Origin: Gillisella vitis
GTDB lineage: Bacteria; Pseudomonadota; Alphaproteobacteria; Rhizobiales; Rhizobiaceae
Assembly: GCA_009744235.1 (NCBI GenBank)
Contig: WPHV01000015.1
Coordinates: 62,001 to 126,000 of the forward strand
Reading direction: 5' to 3'
Length of the DNA: 64,000 bases
In this document: positions 30,725 to 38,999 of the stretch, piece after piece
How the letters are laid out: each line of letters begins with the position of its first letter
Numbering within the stretch: the stretch's first letter is position 1
The notes under the pieces: model-generated
Told to the model about the DNA's origin: nothing
Databases searched by the model: none
What the model saw: the letters and a program-made list of their open reading frames with translations, nothing else
Program-made: the position numbers and the translations under genes

Positions 30725-30836
30725 TTTCCCATCGCTGACATAGAACGGTCATCACAGAGATTTACACCGCGCCTGTCGCGGCACGGCTCGAATCGTCTGA
30801 ACCATGCTATGTGAGAGAAAAAGCGGAGAGATCGGG

Positions 30837-32003
30837 ATGGACATGAGCGGCAAGACACCTTTGAAACGCCTGGTCCTGACCAATGCCGCCATCGTCCTTG
30901 CAGACCGCATACAGACCGGCACGGTGGAAATTGAAAATGGCCAGATCATCGCCATCGGCCCGATAACCCATGCCAACGACGCCATCGACCTTGGTGGCGA
31001 TATGCTGATCCCGGGCCTTGTCGATATTCACACCGATCATTTCGAAAAGCATGTCTTTCCCCGCCACCACGTCCGCTGGAATTATACGACGGCGGCCCTT
31101 GCCCATGACGCGCAAATCATCGGCGCCGGCATTACCACAGTGTTCGACAGCCTCTGCGTCGGTGCGGCGGAAGACGGCAGCGAGAGGGCGGAAATCCTGG
31201 GGCCGATGATCGAGGCGCTGGAGAAGGCCCAAGCAGCCGGCATGTTGCGGGCCGAGCATTTCGTGCATCTGCGCTGCGAAGTGATCGATGAACAAACGCC
31301 TGGGCTGATGGAAGCCAATATTGGCCACGATCGGGTGCGCGTCGTCTCTGTCATGGAGCACCTGCCCGGCATCCGCCAGACACGAGATCTCGACACCTAT
31401 CTGGCCAAAGTCGCGAAATTGCGCGGCGAAGCGCTTGCCGTGACCACGGCTCGGGTTGCGGATCTGATCACCACCAAACAGGCCATCGGCAACCGAATCC
31501 GCCCGCAGGTGGTGGATATTGCCAAGCGCCACAACAAGCCGCTGCTCAGCCATGACGATACCGATATCGAGCATGTCGATCTCGCCGCTGACGAAGGCGT
31601 ATCGATCAGCGAATTTCCCTGCACGCTGGAGGCCGCCCGCGAAGCCCGCAAGCGGGGCATGCAGATCGTCGGCGGCGCACCGAATATCGTGCGCGGCGGC
31701 TCACAATCCGGCAATGTGGCAGTGCGTGATCTGCTGCTCGAAGGCCTCTGCGATATCCTTGCGTCTGATTACGTACCGCGCGCCCTGCTGGACGCCCCCT
31801 TCGCCATCGCCGCCGATCCTGATCTCGCCTACGACCTGCCCGCCGCGATCCGCATGGTCACCAAGACCCCGGCAGAAGCCGCTGGCCTCAACGACCGCGG
31901 CGAGATCGCGCCGGGCAAACGCGCCGACCTCTTGCAGATTGGCCAGCACGGCGGCCATCCGTTCATCAAGCAGATCTGGCGTGGCGGGGTGCGGGTTGGG
32001 TGA
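30837..32003 (+). CDS. phnM: Alpha-D-ribose 1-methylphosphonate 5-triphosphate diphosphatase (PhnM)
   Basis: A 388-residue amidohydrolase-superfamily enzyme of the C-P lyase pathway; it removes pyrophosphate from the ribose-phosphonate triphosphate. Visible are the metal motif PGLVDIHTDHFEKH, RHHVRWNYTTAALAHDAQII, the LLSHDDTD motif and the C-terminal GEIAPGKRADLLQI. The ATG at 30837 follows GGAGAG; an ATG at 30804 has no ribosome site. No other phn gene lies in the window, although PhnM normally needs PhnGHIJKL, so these must be elsewhere or this copy serves another purpose. The TGA shares a base with the next ATG (TGATG), so the acetyltransferase is translationally coupled. Confidence 0.9.
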   Translation: MDMSGKTPLKRLVLTNAAIVLADRIQTGTVEIENGQIIAIGPITHANDAIDLGGDMLIPGLVDIHTDHFEKHVFPRHHVRWNYTTAALAHDAQIIGAGITTVFDSLCVGAAEDGSERAEILGPMIEALEKAQAAGMLRAEHFVHLRCEVIDEQTPGLMEANIGHDRVRVVSVMEHLPGIRQTRDLDTYLAKVAKLRGEALAVTTARVADLITTKQAIGNRIRPQVVDIAKRHNKPLLSHDDTDIEHVDLAADEGVSISEFPCTLEAAREARKRGMQIVGGAPNIVRGGSQSGNVAVRDLLLEGLCDILASDYVPRALLDAPFAIAADPDLAYDLPAAIRMVTKTPAEAAGLNDRGEIAPGKRADLLQIGQHGGHPFIKQIWRGGVRVG

Positions 32004-32452
32004 TGGAAAATCACATTCGTCTTGCGGAACAACAAGATGCAGATGCCATTGCTTCGGTCTTTACCCGCTCTCGATCGCTGTTGGGTTTTTTGCCGAAATT
32101 GCACACTGCCGAGGAAGATCGGCATTTCATTGAAACCGTCGTTCTTGCTGAAAATTCTGTGCGGGTTGCGATTGAAAACCACAGGATATGCGGCTTTATC
32201 GCAGTCAAGAACGGTTGGATCGACCATCTCTACATTGACCCGGACCATCTCGGTAAAGGCATGGGATCACGCTTACTCATCAATACTATGGCGGATGCAA
32301 CCCATCTGAAGCTCTGGACATTTCAGCAAAACCAGCATGCACGACGCTTTTATGAGTATCACGGCTTCACCCCTGACCTGATGACGGACGGTGGTGAGAA
32401 CGAAGAAAAACAGCCGGACGTGCTCTATGTCTGGTCCCGGACAACATCTTAA
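32003..32452 (+). CDS. GNAT family N-acetyltransferase
   Basis: A 149-residue single-domain GNAT. The acetyl-CoA-binding motif A appears as DHLYIDPDHLGKGMGSRLL (~residues 73-91), with the usual C-terminal NQHARRFYEYHGF. It overlaps the phnM stop by one base, and a GTG three bases upstream is also possible. By analogy with PhnO, an acetyltransferase of phosphonate clusters, it might acetylate an aminophosphonate or protect an intermediate, but it is not clearly PhnO and could act on any amine. It ends three bases before the convergent ATPase gene. Confidence 0.82.
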   Translation: MENHIRLAEQQDADAIASVFTRSRSLLGFLPKLHTAEEDRHFIETVVLAENSVRVAIENHRICGFIAVKNGWIDHLYIDPDHLGKGMGSRLLINTMADATHLKLWTFQQNQHARRFYEYHGFTPDLMTDGGENEEKQPDVLYVWSRTTS

Positions 32453-32455
32453 CGA

Positions 32456-33208
32456 TCAGCTTTTGCGCCGAAACCCCTCACTCGCCAGCATCAATTGCCG
32501 TGTATAATCCACCTGCACATCGCGTCGGCGTAGCGCTTCGACATCCATGACTTCCACCACCTGCCCGGTGCGCATCACCGCCAGCCGGTCGCACATATGG
32601 CTGATAACAGCCAGATCGTGGCTGACCATCAGAAAGGTCAGGCCGCGATCCTTGCGGGCCTGTTCGAGGAGATTGAGGATTTCCGCCTGGATCGAGGCGT
32701 CGAGCGCCGAGGTTGGCTCATCCAGCAGCAGGATTTTTGGCTCAACGATCAAGGCGCGGGCAATGGCTATGCGCTGGCGCTGGCCGCCAGACAGCTGGTG
32801 CGAAAACCGGAAGCGGAAGCCGGAGCCAAGACCAACCTCATCCAGAGCGCGGGCAATGCGGCTATCGACATCCGAAAATCCATGCACGGCCAAAGGCTCC
32901 AGTAGGAGCCGGTCCACCGTCTGGCGCGGATGCAGCGAGCCGTAAGGGTCCTGGAACACCATTTGTACGGTGCGATAAAAGCTTTTGTCGCGCTGCCTGC
33001 TGTCATAGCTCTTGCCATCGACAGTCAGCTTGCCACTCTCAAAGGTATTCAGCCCGGCAATCGCCCGCAGCAGCGTCGATTTTCCAGAGCCGGATTCCCC
33101 GACCAGACCAAAGCTCTCGCCCTGTTCAACGGCAATGCTGACCCCGTCCAGCGCCAGAAACTCATCAAAGCGCACGCCCATCTCTTCAACAACAAGGGCC
33201 TTGCTCAT
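32456..33208 (-). CDS. Peptide ABC transporter ATPase (DppF-type)
   Basis: A 250-residue ATPase: GESGSGKSTLLRAIAG (Walker A, ~40), LSGGQRQRIAIARAL (signature, ~150), ILLLDEPTSALDASI (Walker B, ~170). The ATG at 33208 overlaps the stop of the DppD-type gene in an ATGA; a longer frame reaching 33277 lies inside that gene and is rejected. It lacks the long C-terminal HPYT extension of many DppF proteins. It is the last gene of the leftward peptide operon. Confidence 0.92.
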   Translation of the reverse strand: MSKALVVEEMGVRFDEFLALDGVSIAVEQGESFGLVGESGSGKSTLLRAIAGLNTFESGKLTVDGKSYDSRQRDKSFYRTVQMVFQDPYGSLHPRQTVDRLLLEPLAVHGFSDVDSRIARALDEVGLGSGFRFRFSHQLSGGQRQRIAIARALIVEPKILLLDEPTSALDASIQAEILNLLEQARKDRGLTFLMVSHDLAVISHMCDRLAVMRTGQVVEVMDVEALRRRDVQVDYTRQLMLASEGFRRKS

Positions 33209-34038
33209 TGCGCCCACTCCACCTGACGCTGCAAGACCGGCAGCGGATGTTGGTTGCCTTCCAGGCGCGGCAGGCAATTCAGCAGGCCCTGGGTATAGGG
33301 GTGTTTGGCCTCGGACAGGTTGGCCGCATTCAGTTCCTCGACAACACGGCCCGCATACATCACCAGCACCCGGTCGCAGAAGGAAGACACCAGCCGCAAA
33401 TCATGGCTGACAAAAATCAGCCCCATGCCGCGCTCACGCACCAGCATGTCGAGAATATCGAGCACTTCCAGCTGCACCGTCACATCCAGCGCCGAGGTCG
33501 GCTCATCGGCAATCAGCAGTTCCGGCCCGCAGACCAGCATCATGGCGATCATTACCCGCTGGCCCATGCCGCCGGAAACCTCATGCGGATAGAGCTTGAA
33601 CACCCGTTCGGGATCGCGGATCTGCACCGCTTCCAGCATGGCCAGCGCCCTGTGCCGGGCTTGCTTTCCGGTCATCCGCTCATGGGTCAACAAGGTCTCG
33701 ACGATCTGTTTGCCAATCGGCATAACCGGGTTTAGCGAATACTTGGGGTCCTGAAGGATCATCGCCATCCGCTTGCCGCGCAACGCCCGGCGCTTGGATG
33801 CCGAAATCGCCAGCAGATCCGTATCGCCGAAATGGAGTTTATCGGCGGTGATCCGCGCATGGGCGGGGGTGAGACCCATGATCGCCCGTCCGGTCTGGGA
33901 TTTGCCGGAGCCGGATTCGCCAACAATGCCCAACCGCTCTTTGCCAAGCGTGAAGGACACGCCGCGCACGGCTTCCACCAGACCCGTGCGGGTCGGAAAA
34001 CTGACCTTGAGATTGTCCACCGTCAGCAGCGCGCTCAT
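33205..34038 (-). CDS. Peptide ABC transporter ATPase (DppD-type)
   Basis: A 277-residue ATPase with GESGSGKSQTGRAIMG, SGGMGQRVMIAMML and LLIADEPTSALDVTV, and the oligopeptide-specific tail KHPYTQGLLNCLPRLEG. The signature reads GGMGQRV where GGMRQRV is usual. The ATG at 34038 overlaps the stop of the DppC-type gene (ATGA); the frame extending to 34191 is inside that gene and lacks family similarity. It pairs with the DppF-type protein encoded next. Confidence 0.92.
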   Translation of the reverse strand: MSALLTVDNLKVSFPTRTGLVEAVRGVSFTLGKERLGIVGESGSGKSQTGRAIMGLTPAHARITADKLHFGDTDLLAISASKRRALRGKRMAMILQDPKYSLNPVMPIGKQIVETLLTHERMTGKQARHRALAMLEAVQIRDPERVFKLYPHEVSGGMGQRVMIAMMLVCGPELLIADEPTSALDVTVQLEVLDILDMLVRERGMGLIFVSHDLRLVSSFCDRVLVMYAGRVVEELNAANLSEAKHPYTQGLLNCLPRLEGNQHPLPVLQRQVEWAQ

Positions 34039-34961
34039 TGTCCGGCCTCCTTCGGGTCCAGCGCATCGCGCAGGCCGTCGCCCAGCAGGTTGAAGCCAAG
34101 GCTGACGATAAGGATGGCAAAGCCCGGCATGGCGGCAACCCACCATTGATCGAGAATGAAGCGACGGCCATCGGCAATCATCGCCCCCCATTCCGGCAGA
34201 GGCGGCTGAGCACCAAGGCCTAGAAAGCCAAGACCGGCAGCCGTCAGGATAATGCCCGCCATATCCAGCGTGACGCGAACGATCAGCGAGGACAGACAGA
34301 GCGGCATGATGTGACGCAGCACGATGCGAAAGGGAGAGGCGCCCATCAGCTTGACGGCAGAGATATAATCGGAATTGCGCACCGTCAGCGTTTCCGCCCG
34401 GGCAATCCGCGCATAGGGCGGCCAGGAGGTGACGGCGATGGCCAGAATGGCGTTTTCAATGCCGGGGCCGAGGGCTGCGACCAGCGCCAGAGCCAGAACG
34501 AGCTTCGGAAAGGCCAGGAAAATATCGGTCAGCCGCATCAGTACCGCATCGACCCAGCCACCCGCATAACCGGCCACCGTGCCGACCAGCAGACCGATGG
34601 GTGCAGCGATGATGGCCACCAGCACCACCACCATCAATGTCAGCCGCGACCCGTAGATCAACCGGGAATAGATGTCGCGACCCTGATCGTCGCTGCCGAG
34701 CCAGAAACCGCCGGTGCCCGGCGCCATCAACCTTGCATTGGCAAGATCACCCTGCACCGGATTGTGAGTGGCGAGCAGATCGGCAAAAGCCGCAACCAGA
34801 ATGAGCGCGATAATGATTCCAAGCCCCAGCAGCGCCAGCCGATTGGCCGAAAACTGCCGCCAGATCACATAGGCACGGCCAAGCCGAGCCTGCCGGCGCG
34901 ATTGGGGCCGGTCCGACAGCAGCCACTCACGAAGGGACATATTATCTGAGGGCGTCATCAT
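34035..34961 (-). CDS. Peptide ABC transporter permease (DppC-type)
   Basis: A 308-residue inner-membrane permease with six predicted helices, the first being NRLALLGLGIIIALILVAAFADLLA. The segment FWLGSDDQGRDIYSRLIYGSRLTL and the EAA loop SAVKLMGASPFRIVLRHIMP are DppC hallmarks, as is the end GDGLRDALDPKEAGQ. Two adjacent ATGs (34961 and 34958) overlap the stop of the DppB-type gene. It works with that gene and the two ATPases following. Confidence 0.92.
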   Translation of the reverse strand: MMTPSDNMSLREWLLSDRPQSRRQARLGRAYVIWRQFSANRLALLGLGIIIALILVAAFADLLATHNPVQGDLANARLMAPGTGGFWLGSDDQGRDIYSRLIYGSRLTLMVVVLVAIIAAPIGLLVGTVAGYAGGWVDAVLMRLTDIFLAFPKLVLALALVAALGPGIENAILAIAVTSWPPYARIARAETLTVRNSDYISAVKLMGASPFRIVLRHIMPLCLSSLIVRVTLDMAGIILTAAGLGFLGLGAQPPLPEWGAMIADGRRFILDQWWVAAMPGFAILIVSLGFNLLGDGLRDALDPKEAGQ

Positions 34962-36025
34962 CGGCTGCGCGTCCTCGGGTCAAGGGTCTTGTAAAGGAGA
35001 TCAGACAGGATGTTGATGGCGATAAAAACCGAACCGATAATGATGGTTCCGCCCAACACTGCATTCATATCGGCATTTTGCAGCGAATTGGTGATGTAAA
35101 GACCGATGCCCGGCCAGGAGAAGATCGTCTCTGTTAGTACCGAGCCTTCCAGCAGACCGGCATAGGACAGGGCAATCACCGTCAGCAGCGGCACAGCGGC
35201 ATTACGCAAGGCGTGGAACCAGATGATCCGGCTTTCGGACAGGCCCTTGGCGCGAGCCGCCACGATATATTCCTGCGACAGTTCGTTGAGCATGAAGGAG
35301 CGGGTCATGCGGCTGATATAGGCAAGTGAGAAATAGCCGAGCAGCGCGCCTGGCAAGATGATATGGCGAAACAGATCCCAGAGGATCTCCCATTGGCCCT
35401 GCATGGCCGCATCAAGCAGGTAGAAACCGGTGACGGGTATCAGGTCATATTCATAGACCACGTCCATCCGCCCGGGATAGGCCACCCATTGCAGCTTGGC
35501 ATAGAAAAACAGCAGCGCCAGCAGGCCGAGCCAGAAGATTGGCACGGAATAGCCGATCAAACCGATGACCCGGACAATCTGGTCCGCAAGGCTGCCGCGC
35601 TTGACTGCGGCCAGAACGCCTAAGGGAAGGCCAATCACCGCGCCGATGATCGTACCGACCGTTGCAAGCTCAACAGTTGCCGGAAAAAACCTGGCGATAT
35701 CGGTCATGACAGGATTGGTTGTCAGAACCGACGTGCCGAAATCGCCCGAGAGCACTTGTTTTATATAGACGAAGAACTGGTAATAGAGCGGTTGATCCAA
35801 CCCCATTGCCCGGCGCGTCTGTTCGACGACCGCCTGCGGCGCACGGTCCCCCAGAACAGCAAGAACCGGATCGATCGGGATCACCCGACCGATGAAGAAC
35901 GTCACCGCCAGAAGGCCGAGATAGGTCGTCGCAACAGTCACGAAAAATCCCGCAACTGCCTTCAAACGCTTAAACTGCCGGTCGCGCCTGCGACCGGCTG
36001 ATGCTTGTATTGTGGTGAGAGCCAA
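34958..36025 (-). CDS. Peptide ABC transporter permease (DppB-type)
   Basis: A 355-residue permease, slightly longer than usual because of a ~25-residue basic N-terminal tail. The first helix is AGFFVTVATTYLGLLAVTFFI, followed by the periplasmic RRAMGLDQPLYYQFFVYIKQVLSGDFGTS region found in DppB. The EAA loop is AARAKGLSESRIIWFHALRN. It begins 15 bases after the binding-protein stop, within one leftward operon. Confidence 0.92.
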   Translation of the reverse strand: MALTTIQASAGRRRDRQFKRLKAVAGFFVTVATTYLGLLAVTFFIGRVIPIDPVLAVLGDRAPQAVVEQTRRAMGLDQPLYYQFFVYIKQVLSGDFGTSVLTTNPVMTDIARFFPATVELATVGTIIGAVIGLPLGVLAAVKRGSLADQIVRVIGLIGYSVPIFWLGLLALLFFYAKLQWVAYPGRMDVVYEYDLIPVTGFYLLDAAMQGQWEILWDLFRHIILPGALLGYFSLAYISRMTRSFMLNELSQEYIVAARAKGLSESRIIWFHALRNAAVPLLTVIALSYAGLLEGSVLTETIFSWPGIGLYITNSLQNADMNAVLGGTIIIGSVFIAINILSDLLYKTLDPRTRSR

Positions 36026-36040
36026 GAGCCCTGCTCCTGA

Positions 36041-37681
36041 TCAATCCTTGGAAATCATGTTCTTGAGGTTGCTGTCGAAGGTCGGGCCAAGCTTATAATT
36101 CTGAACATTGGCTCTATAGCCAGCAATTTCCGTTTTTTGATAGATGATCACAAACGGACCATCTGCCAGAACCTTGCGCTGCAAGTCTTCATACATCGCC
36201 TTGCGCTTCGGCGTGTCACGCTCCAGCAGGGCTTCGCTGGTTTCCTTGGTCAATTCAGGCACATCCCAGGCGTTGCGCCAGGCGAGTGTCTTGGATTTCG
36301 GCGTGTCGGAATTATCAGGATTGCTGGTAAAGGTTTCGGCATTGGAATGCGGGTCCCAATAATCGGCACCCCAATCCCCGATATAGATGTCATGGTTGCG
36401 AGCGCGGTACTTAGTCAGCGTCTGCTTACCATCACCCTGAATGAGTTCCAGCGTGATGCCCGCCTGCGCGAAGGTTTGCTGCATGGATTGGGCGATGCTG
36501 GTCATCGGCTCGATGGAGCGCACATCCATGGTGACTTTGAAGCCATCCTTAAGACCTGCCTTTTCCAACAGTTCCTTGGCCTTCGCAACATTCAGCTTAT
36601 AGGGTTGGTCATCAATCGAGCCAAGAATGCCCTTGGGCAGGAAGGACTCATGCACAGTGCCGACTCCCTTGATGAGGGTTGCGCCAATGGCATCGTAATC
36701 GACAAGATATTTGATGGCCTGGCGGACTTCCGGCTTGGAGAGATACTGGTTTTTCTGGTTGAGACCGAGATAGTAGACGGTACCCTTCTGGGCAGAGTCA
36801 GTCTTGATATTTTTCGCATTGGCAATCGCGGTAAAGTCCGTGGGCGAAAGGTTACGCGCCACATCGACGTCACCGGATTCCAGCGCCAGACGTTGGCCGG
36901 AGCTTTCCTTCAGGAAGCGGTAGATGACCCGCTTCAGCTTGGCCTTTTCACCATAATAATTATCATTACGCTCCAGCACGACCAATTCATTGGCACGCCA
37001 TTCGCGCAGTTTGAAAGGACCGGAGCCAGCGTAATTGGTCTTCAACCAGCCATTGCCGAAATCGGTGTCATAGGGATAATCCTTGGAAACCGTCACGGCT
37101 ACCGCATGGCTCTGGACCAGTTTCTTGTCGACGATGGCGCCGACGGTCGCGGTCAGGCAGTTCAGCACGAAGCTGGTCGCATAAGGCTTATCCACCTTGA
37201 ACTGGAAGGTCGAGGCATCGACTGCCTTGGCATTTTCCGCGACATTGTCCCCACTCAGGCCGAACTGCTGGAGGATGAAAGCCGGGTTCTTGTTGAGCTT
37301 GACAGCCCGTTCAAAAGAATAGGCCACGTCTTCCGCAGTGATCGGGTTGCCGGAGGCGAACTTGATGCCAGACTTGATCTTGAACGTATAAGTCAGGCCG
37401 TCTTCAGAAGCGCTCCAGCTTTCCGCAATGCCCGGCGCCACGGTCGAGGTATCGGCAATATTCAGCTTTACCAGCGTATCATAGGTATTGCCGGTGACTT
37501 CTGCGGCGGAGATTTCGAAAGCCTCGCCCGGGTCCATGGTGATGATGTCGTCAAACGCCCAGGCCTCGACCAACGTATCCTTCGGCGTCGCAGCAAAAGC
37601 GCGCGGCACGCCTGCAACTCCCAATGCCAGAACAGCACTGGCCGTGGTCATCAGCCTGCGGCGCGTCAATGTCATGGTCAT
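36041..37681 (-). CDS. Peptide ABC substrate-binding protein, family 5, with Tat-like signal
   Basis: A 546-residue periplasmic binding protein. The N-terminus MTMTLTRRRLMTTASAVLAL contains a twin-arginine-like motif (TRRRLM) before a hydrophobic stretch ending ...RAFA, so export may use the Tat system. The mature protein has the SBP family 5 pattern (PGEAFEISAAEVTGNTYDTL; IKSGIKFASGNPITAEDVAYSF; KPEVRQAIKYLVDYD). The ATG at 37681 follows an AAGGGGACGGG ribosome site; a start at 37708 is rejected for lack of one. It lies between the dipeptidase and permease genes and should bind di- or oligopeptides. It is not closely related to the two paralogs in region B. Confidence 0.9.
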   Translation of the reverse strand: MTMTLTRRRLMTTASAVLALGVAGVPRAFAATPKDTLVEAWAFDDIITMDPGEAFEISAAEVTGNTYDTLVKLNIADTSTVAPGIAESWSASEDGLTYTFKIKSGIKFASGNPITAEDVAYSFERAVKLNKNPAFILQQFGLSGDNVAENAKAVDASTFQFKVDKPYATSFVLNCLTATVGAIVDKKLVQSHAVAVTVSKDYPYDTDFGNGWLKTNYAGSGPFKLREWRANELVVLERNDNYYGEKAKLKRVIYRFLKESSGQRLALESGDVDVARNLSPTDFTAIANAKNIKTDSAQKGTVYYLGLNQKNQYLSKPEVRQAIKYLVDYDAIGATLIKGVGTVHESFLPKGILGSIDDQPYKLNVAKAKELLEKAGLKDGFKVTMDVRSIEPMTSIAQSMQQTFAQAGITLELIQGDGKQTLTKYRARNHDIYIGDWGADYWDPHSNAETFTSNPDNSDTPKSKTLAWRNAWDVPELTKETSEALLERDTPKRKAMYEDLQRKVLADGPFVIIYQKTEIAGYRANVQNYKLGPTFDSNLKNMISKD

Positions 37682-37729
37682 GGTCCCGTCCCCTTTTTTT
37701 AAAATCAATGATCGCCGACAGATGCCGGA

Positions 37730-38782
37730 TTACTCGCCCCAGGCCGTCCCCAGCACACGCAGCCAGTTTTCATGGGCAATCTTAGCAATATCTGCATCAC
37801 CGTATCCAGCCGATTGCAACGCTTCAAGCAACCTCTGGTTACCACTGGCATCGCCGATTGCACCGGGCACGGTACAACCATCGAAATCGGAGCCAAGGCC
37901 GACGCAATCGATGCCCATGCGTTCCACCATGTAATCGATATGGCGCACCATATCTGACAGCGGGGTCTCGGCAAAATCGCGGGCGTCGGAGCGCAGCATG
38001 GTCACCGCGTAGTTGAGGCCAGCGATGCCCTTGCGCTCGCGGATCGCATCCATCTGCCGGTCGGTCAGGTTGCGGGCCACCGGTGTCAGCGCGTGCGCAT
38101 TGGAATGGCTGGCGATCAATGGCTTGTCGGAGGTTTTCGCCACGTCCCAAAAGCCCTTTTCGGTGATATGGGCAAGGTCGAGGGCAATGCCCAGCCGGTC
38201 GCAGGCTTTCACCAGTTCAAAGCCAAGCGGGGTCAGACCCGGACCGGTATCCGGCGACATTGGAAAGGCGAAGGGAACGCCATGGCCGAAAATATTCGGG
38301 CGGCTCCAGACCGGGCCGAGTGTGCGCAGGCCCGCCTGGTAAAACACCTCAAGTGCGGCCAGATCGGCATCGATGGCCTCGCAGCCTTCCATATGCAGCA
38401 CGGCGGCAAAGGTGCCGTCAGTCATGGCAGCGCGAATATCCGATGTCGAGCGGCACAGCCGCCAGCCGCCAGCCCGCTCGAGCCGCAGAGCAATGGCGGC
38501 CATCTGCAAGGCGATATCCAGGGACGATGCCCGCGCCAGAGGCTTATCAACAGGGGTATTGTAATGGCCCCTGTGATCCGGTTCGGTCAGCACGAAATCG
38601 CCGTCGGAGGGAATGTAAATCGCGCAGAGACCACCACCGAGCCCACCCCGGCGGGCGCGTGGCGCATCGATATGACCTTCGCGGGTACCATCGATGAATT
38701 GCCGCACAGGATCGACGCCCGCTGCATGAGCCCTCCACAAGCGCAGGAGGACATCATTGTGCCCGTCGAAAACCAATTGCAT
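37730..38782 (-). CDS. Membrane dipeptidase family protein (peptidase M19)
   Basis: A 350-residue zinc dipeptidase of the renal-dipeptidase family. The metal-ligand motif FDGHNDVLLRLW is at the N-terminus. Further motifs are LHMEGCEAID, LDLAHITEKGFWDV, IASHSNAHAL and GLGSDFDGC. Members cleave dipeptides, often with a D-residue at the C-terminal side. No signal peptide is seen, so this bacterial form is likely cytoplasmic. The ATG at 38782 has AAGGTGA six bases upstream; the GTG two codons earlier abuts that site. As first gene of the operon it probably hydrolyses the dipeptides imported by the genes that follow. Confidence 0.9.
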   Translation of the reverse strand: MQLVFDGHNDVLLRLWRAHAAGVDPVRQFIDGTREGHIDAPRARRGGLGGGLCAIYIPSDGDFVLTEPDHRGHYNTPVDKPLARASSLDIALQMAAIALRLERAGGWRLCRSTSDIRAAMTDGTFAAVLHMEGCEAIDADLAALEVFYQAGLRTLGPVWSRPNIFGHGVPFAFPMSPDTGPGLTPLGFELVKACDRLGIALDLAHITEKGFWDVAKTSDKPLIASHSNAHALTPVARNLTDRQMDAIRERKGIAGLNYAVTMLRSDARDFAETPLSDMVRHIDYMVERMGIDCVGLGSDFDGCTVPGAIGDASGNQRLLEALQSAGYGDADIAKIAHENWLRVLGTAWGE

Positions 38783-38999
38783 GGACACTCACCTTTTGAC
38801 GCATTGCGACTGGCCAGTTCTTTTTGTCAAAATACACAAGCCTATGACAAAAAAGAGAAATATCGCCAATCTCCTATTTTAGGAGCAGAGTAGAATCAAA
38901 AGCTGCAAGGGTTCAAGCGAAAATAAGTTGCTTCGCAACACAAAGAAGCGAGCATTTTTGCGACATCGGTGTTCGCAAGCGCCTTTTCATAATCTCCAC
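38783..38999 (-). promoter_or_regulatory. Control region of the dipeptidase operon with two inverted repeats
   Basis: This gap holds two clear symmetries: TTTTTGTCA / TGACAAAAA (38821-38829 and 38845-38853, 15 bases apart) and CTCCTA-TTT-TAGGAG (38871-38885). Both lie 40-100 bases before the dipeptidase ATG on the template expected for its promoter and could be operators. A weak kdgK terminator (GTTGC-TTC-GCAAC, 38927-38939, then T-rich on the minus strand) is also possible. Confidence 0.4.

Noticed and set aside
36137..37702. Plus-strand frame of 521 codons
   Set aside because: It lies fully opposite the Tat-signal binding protein, which has clear family 5 motifs.
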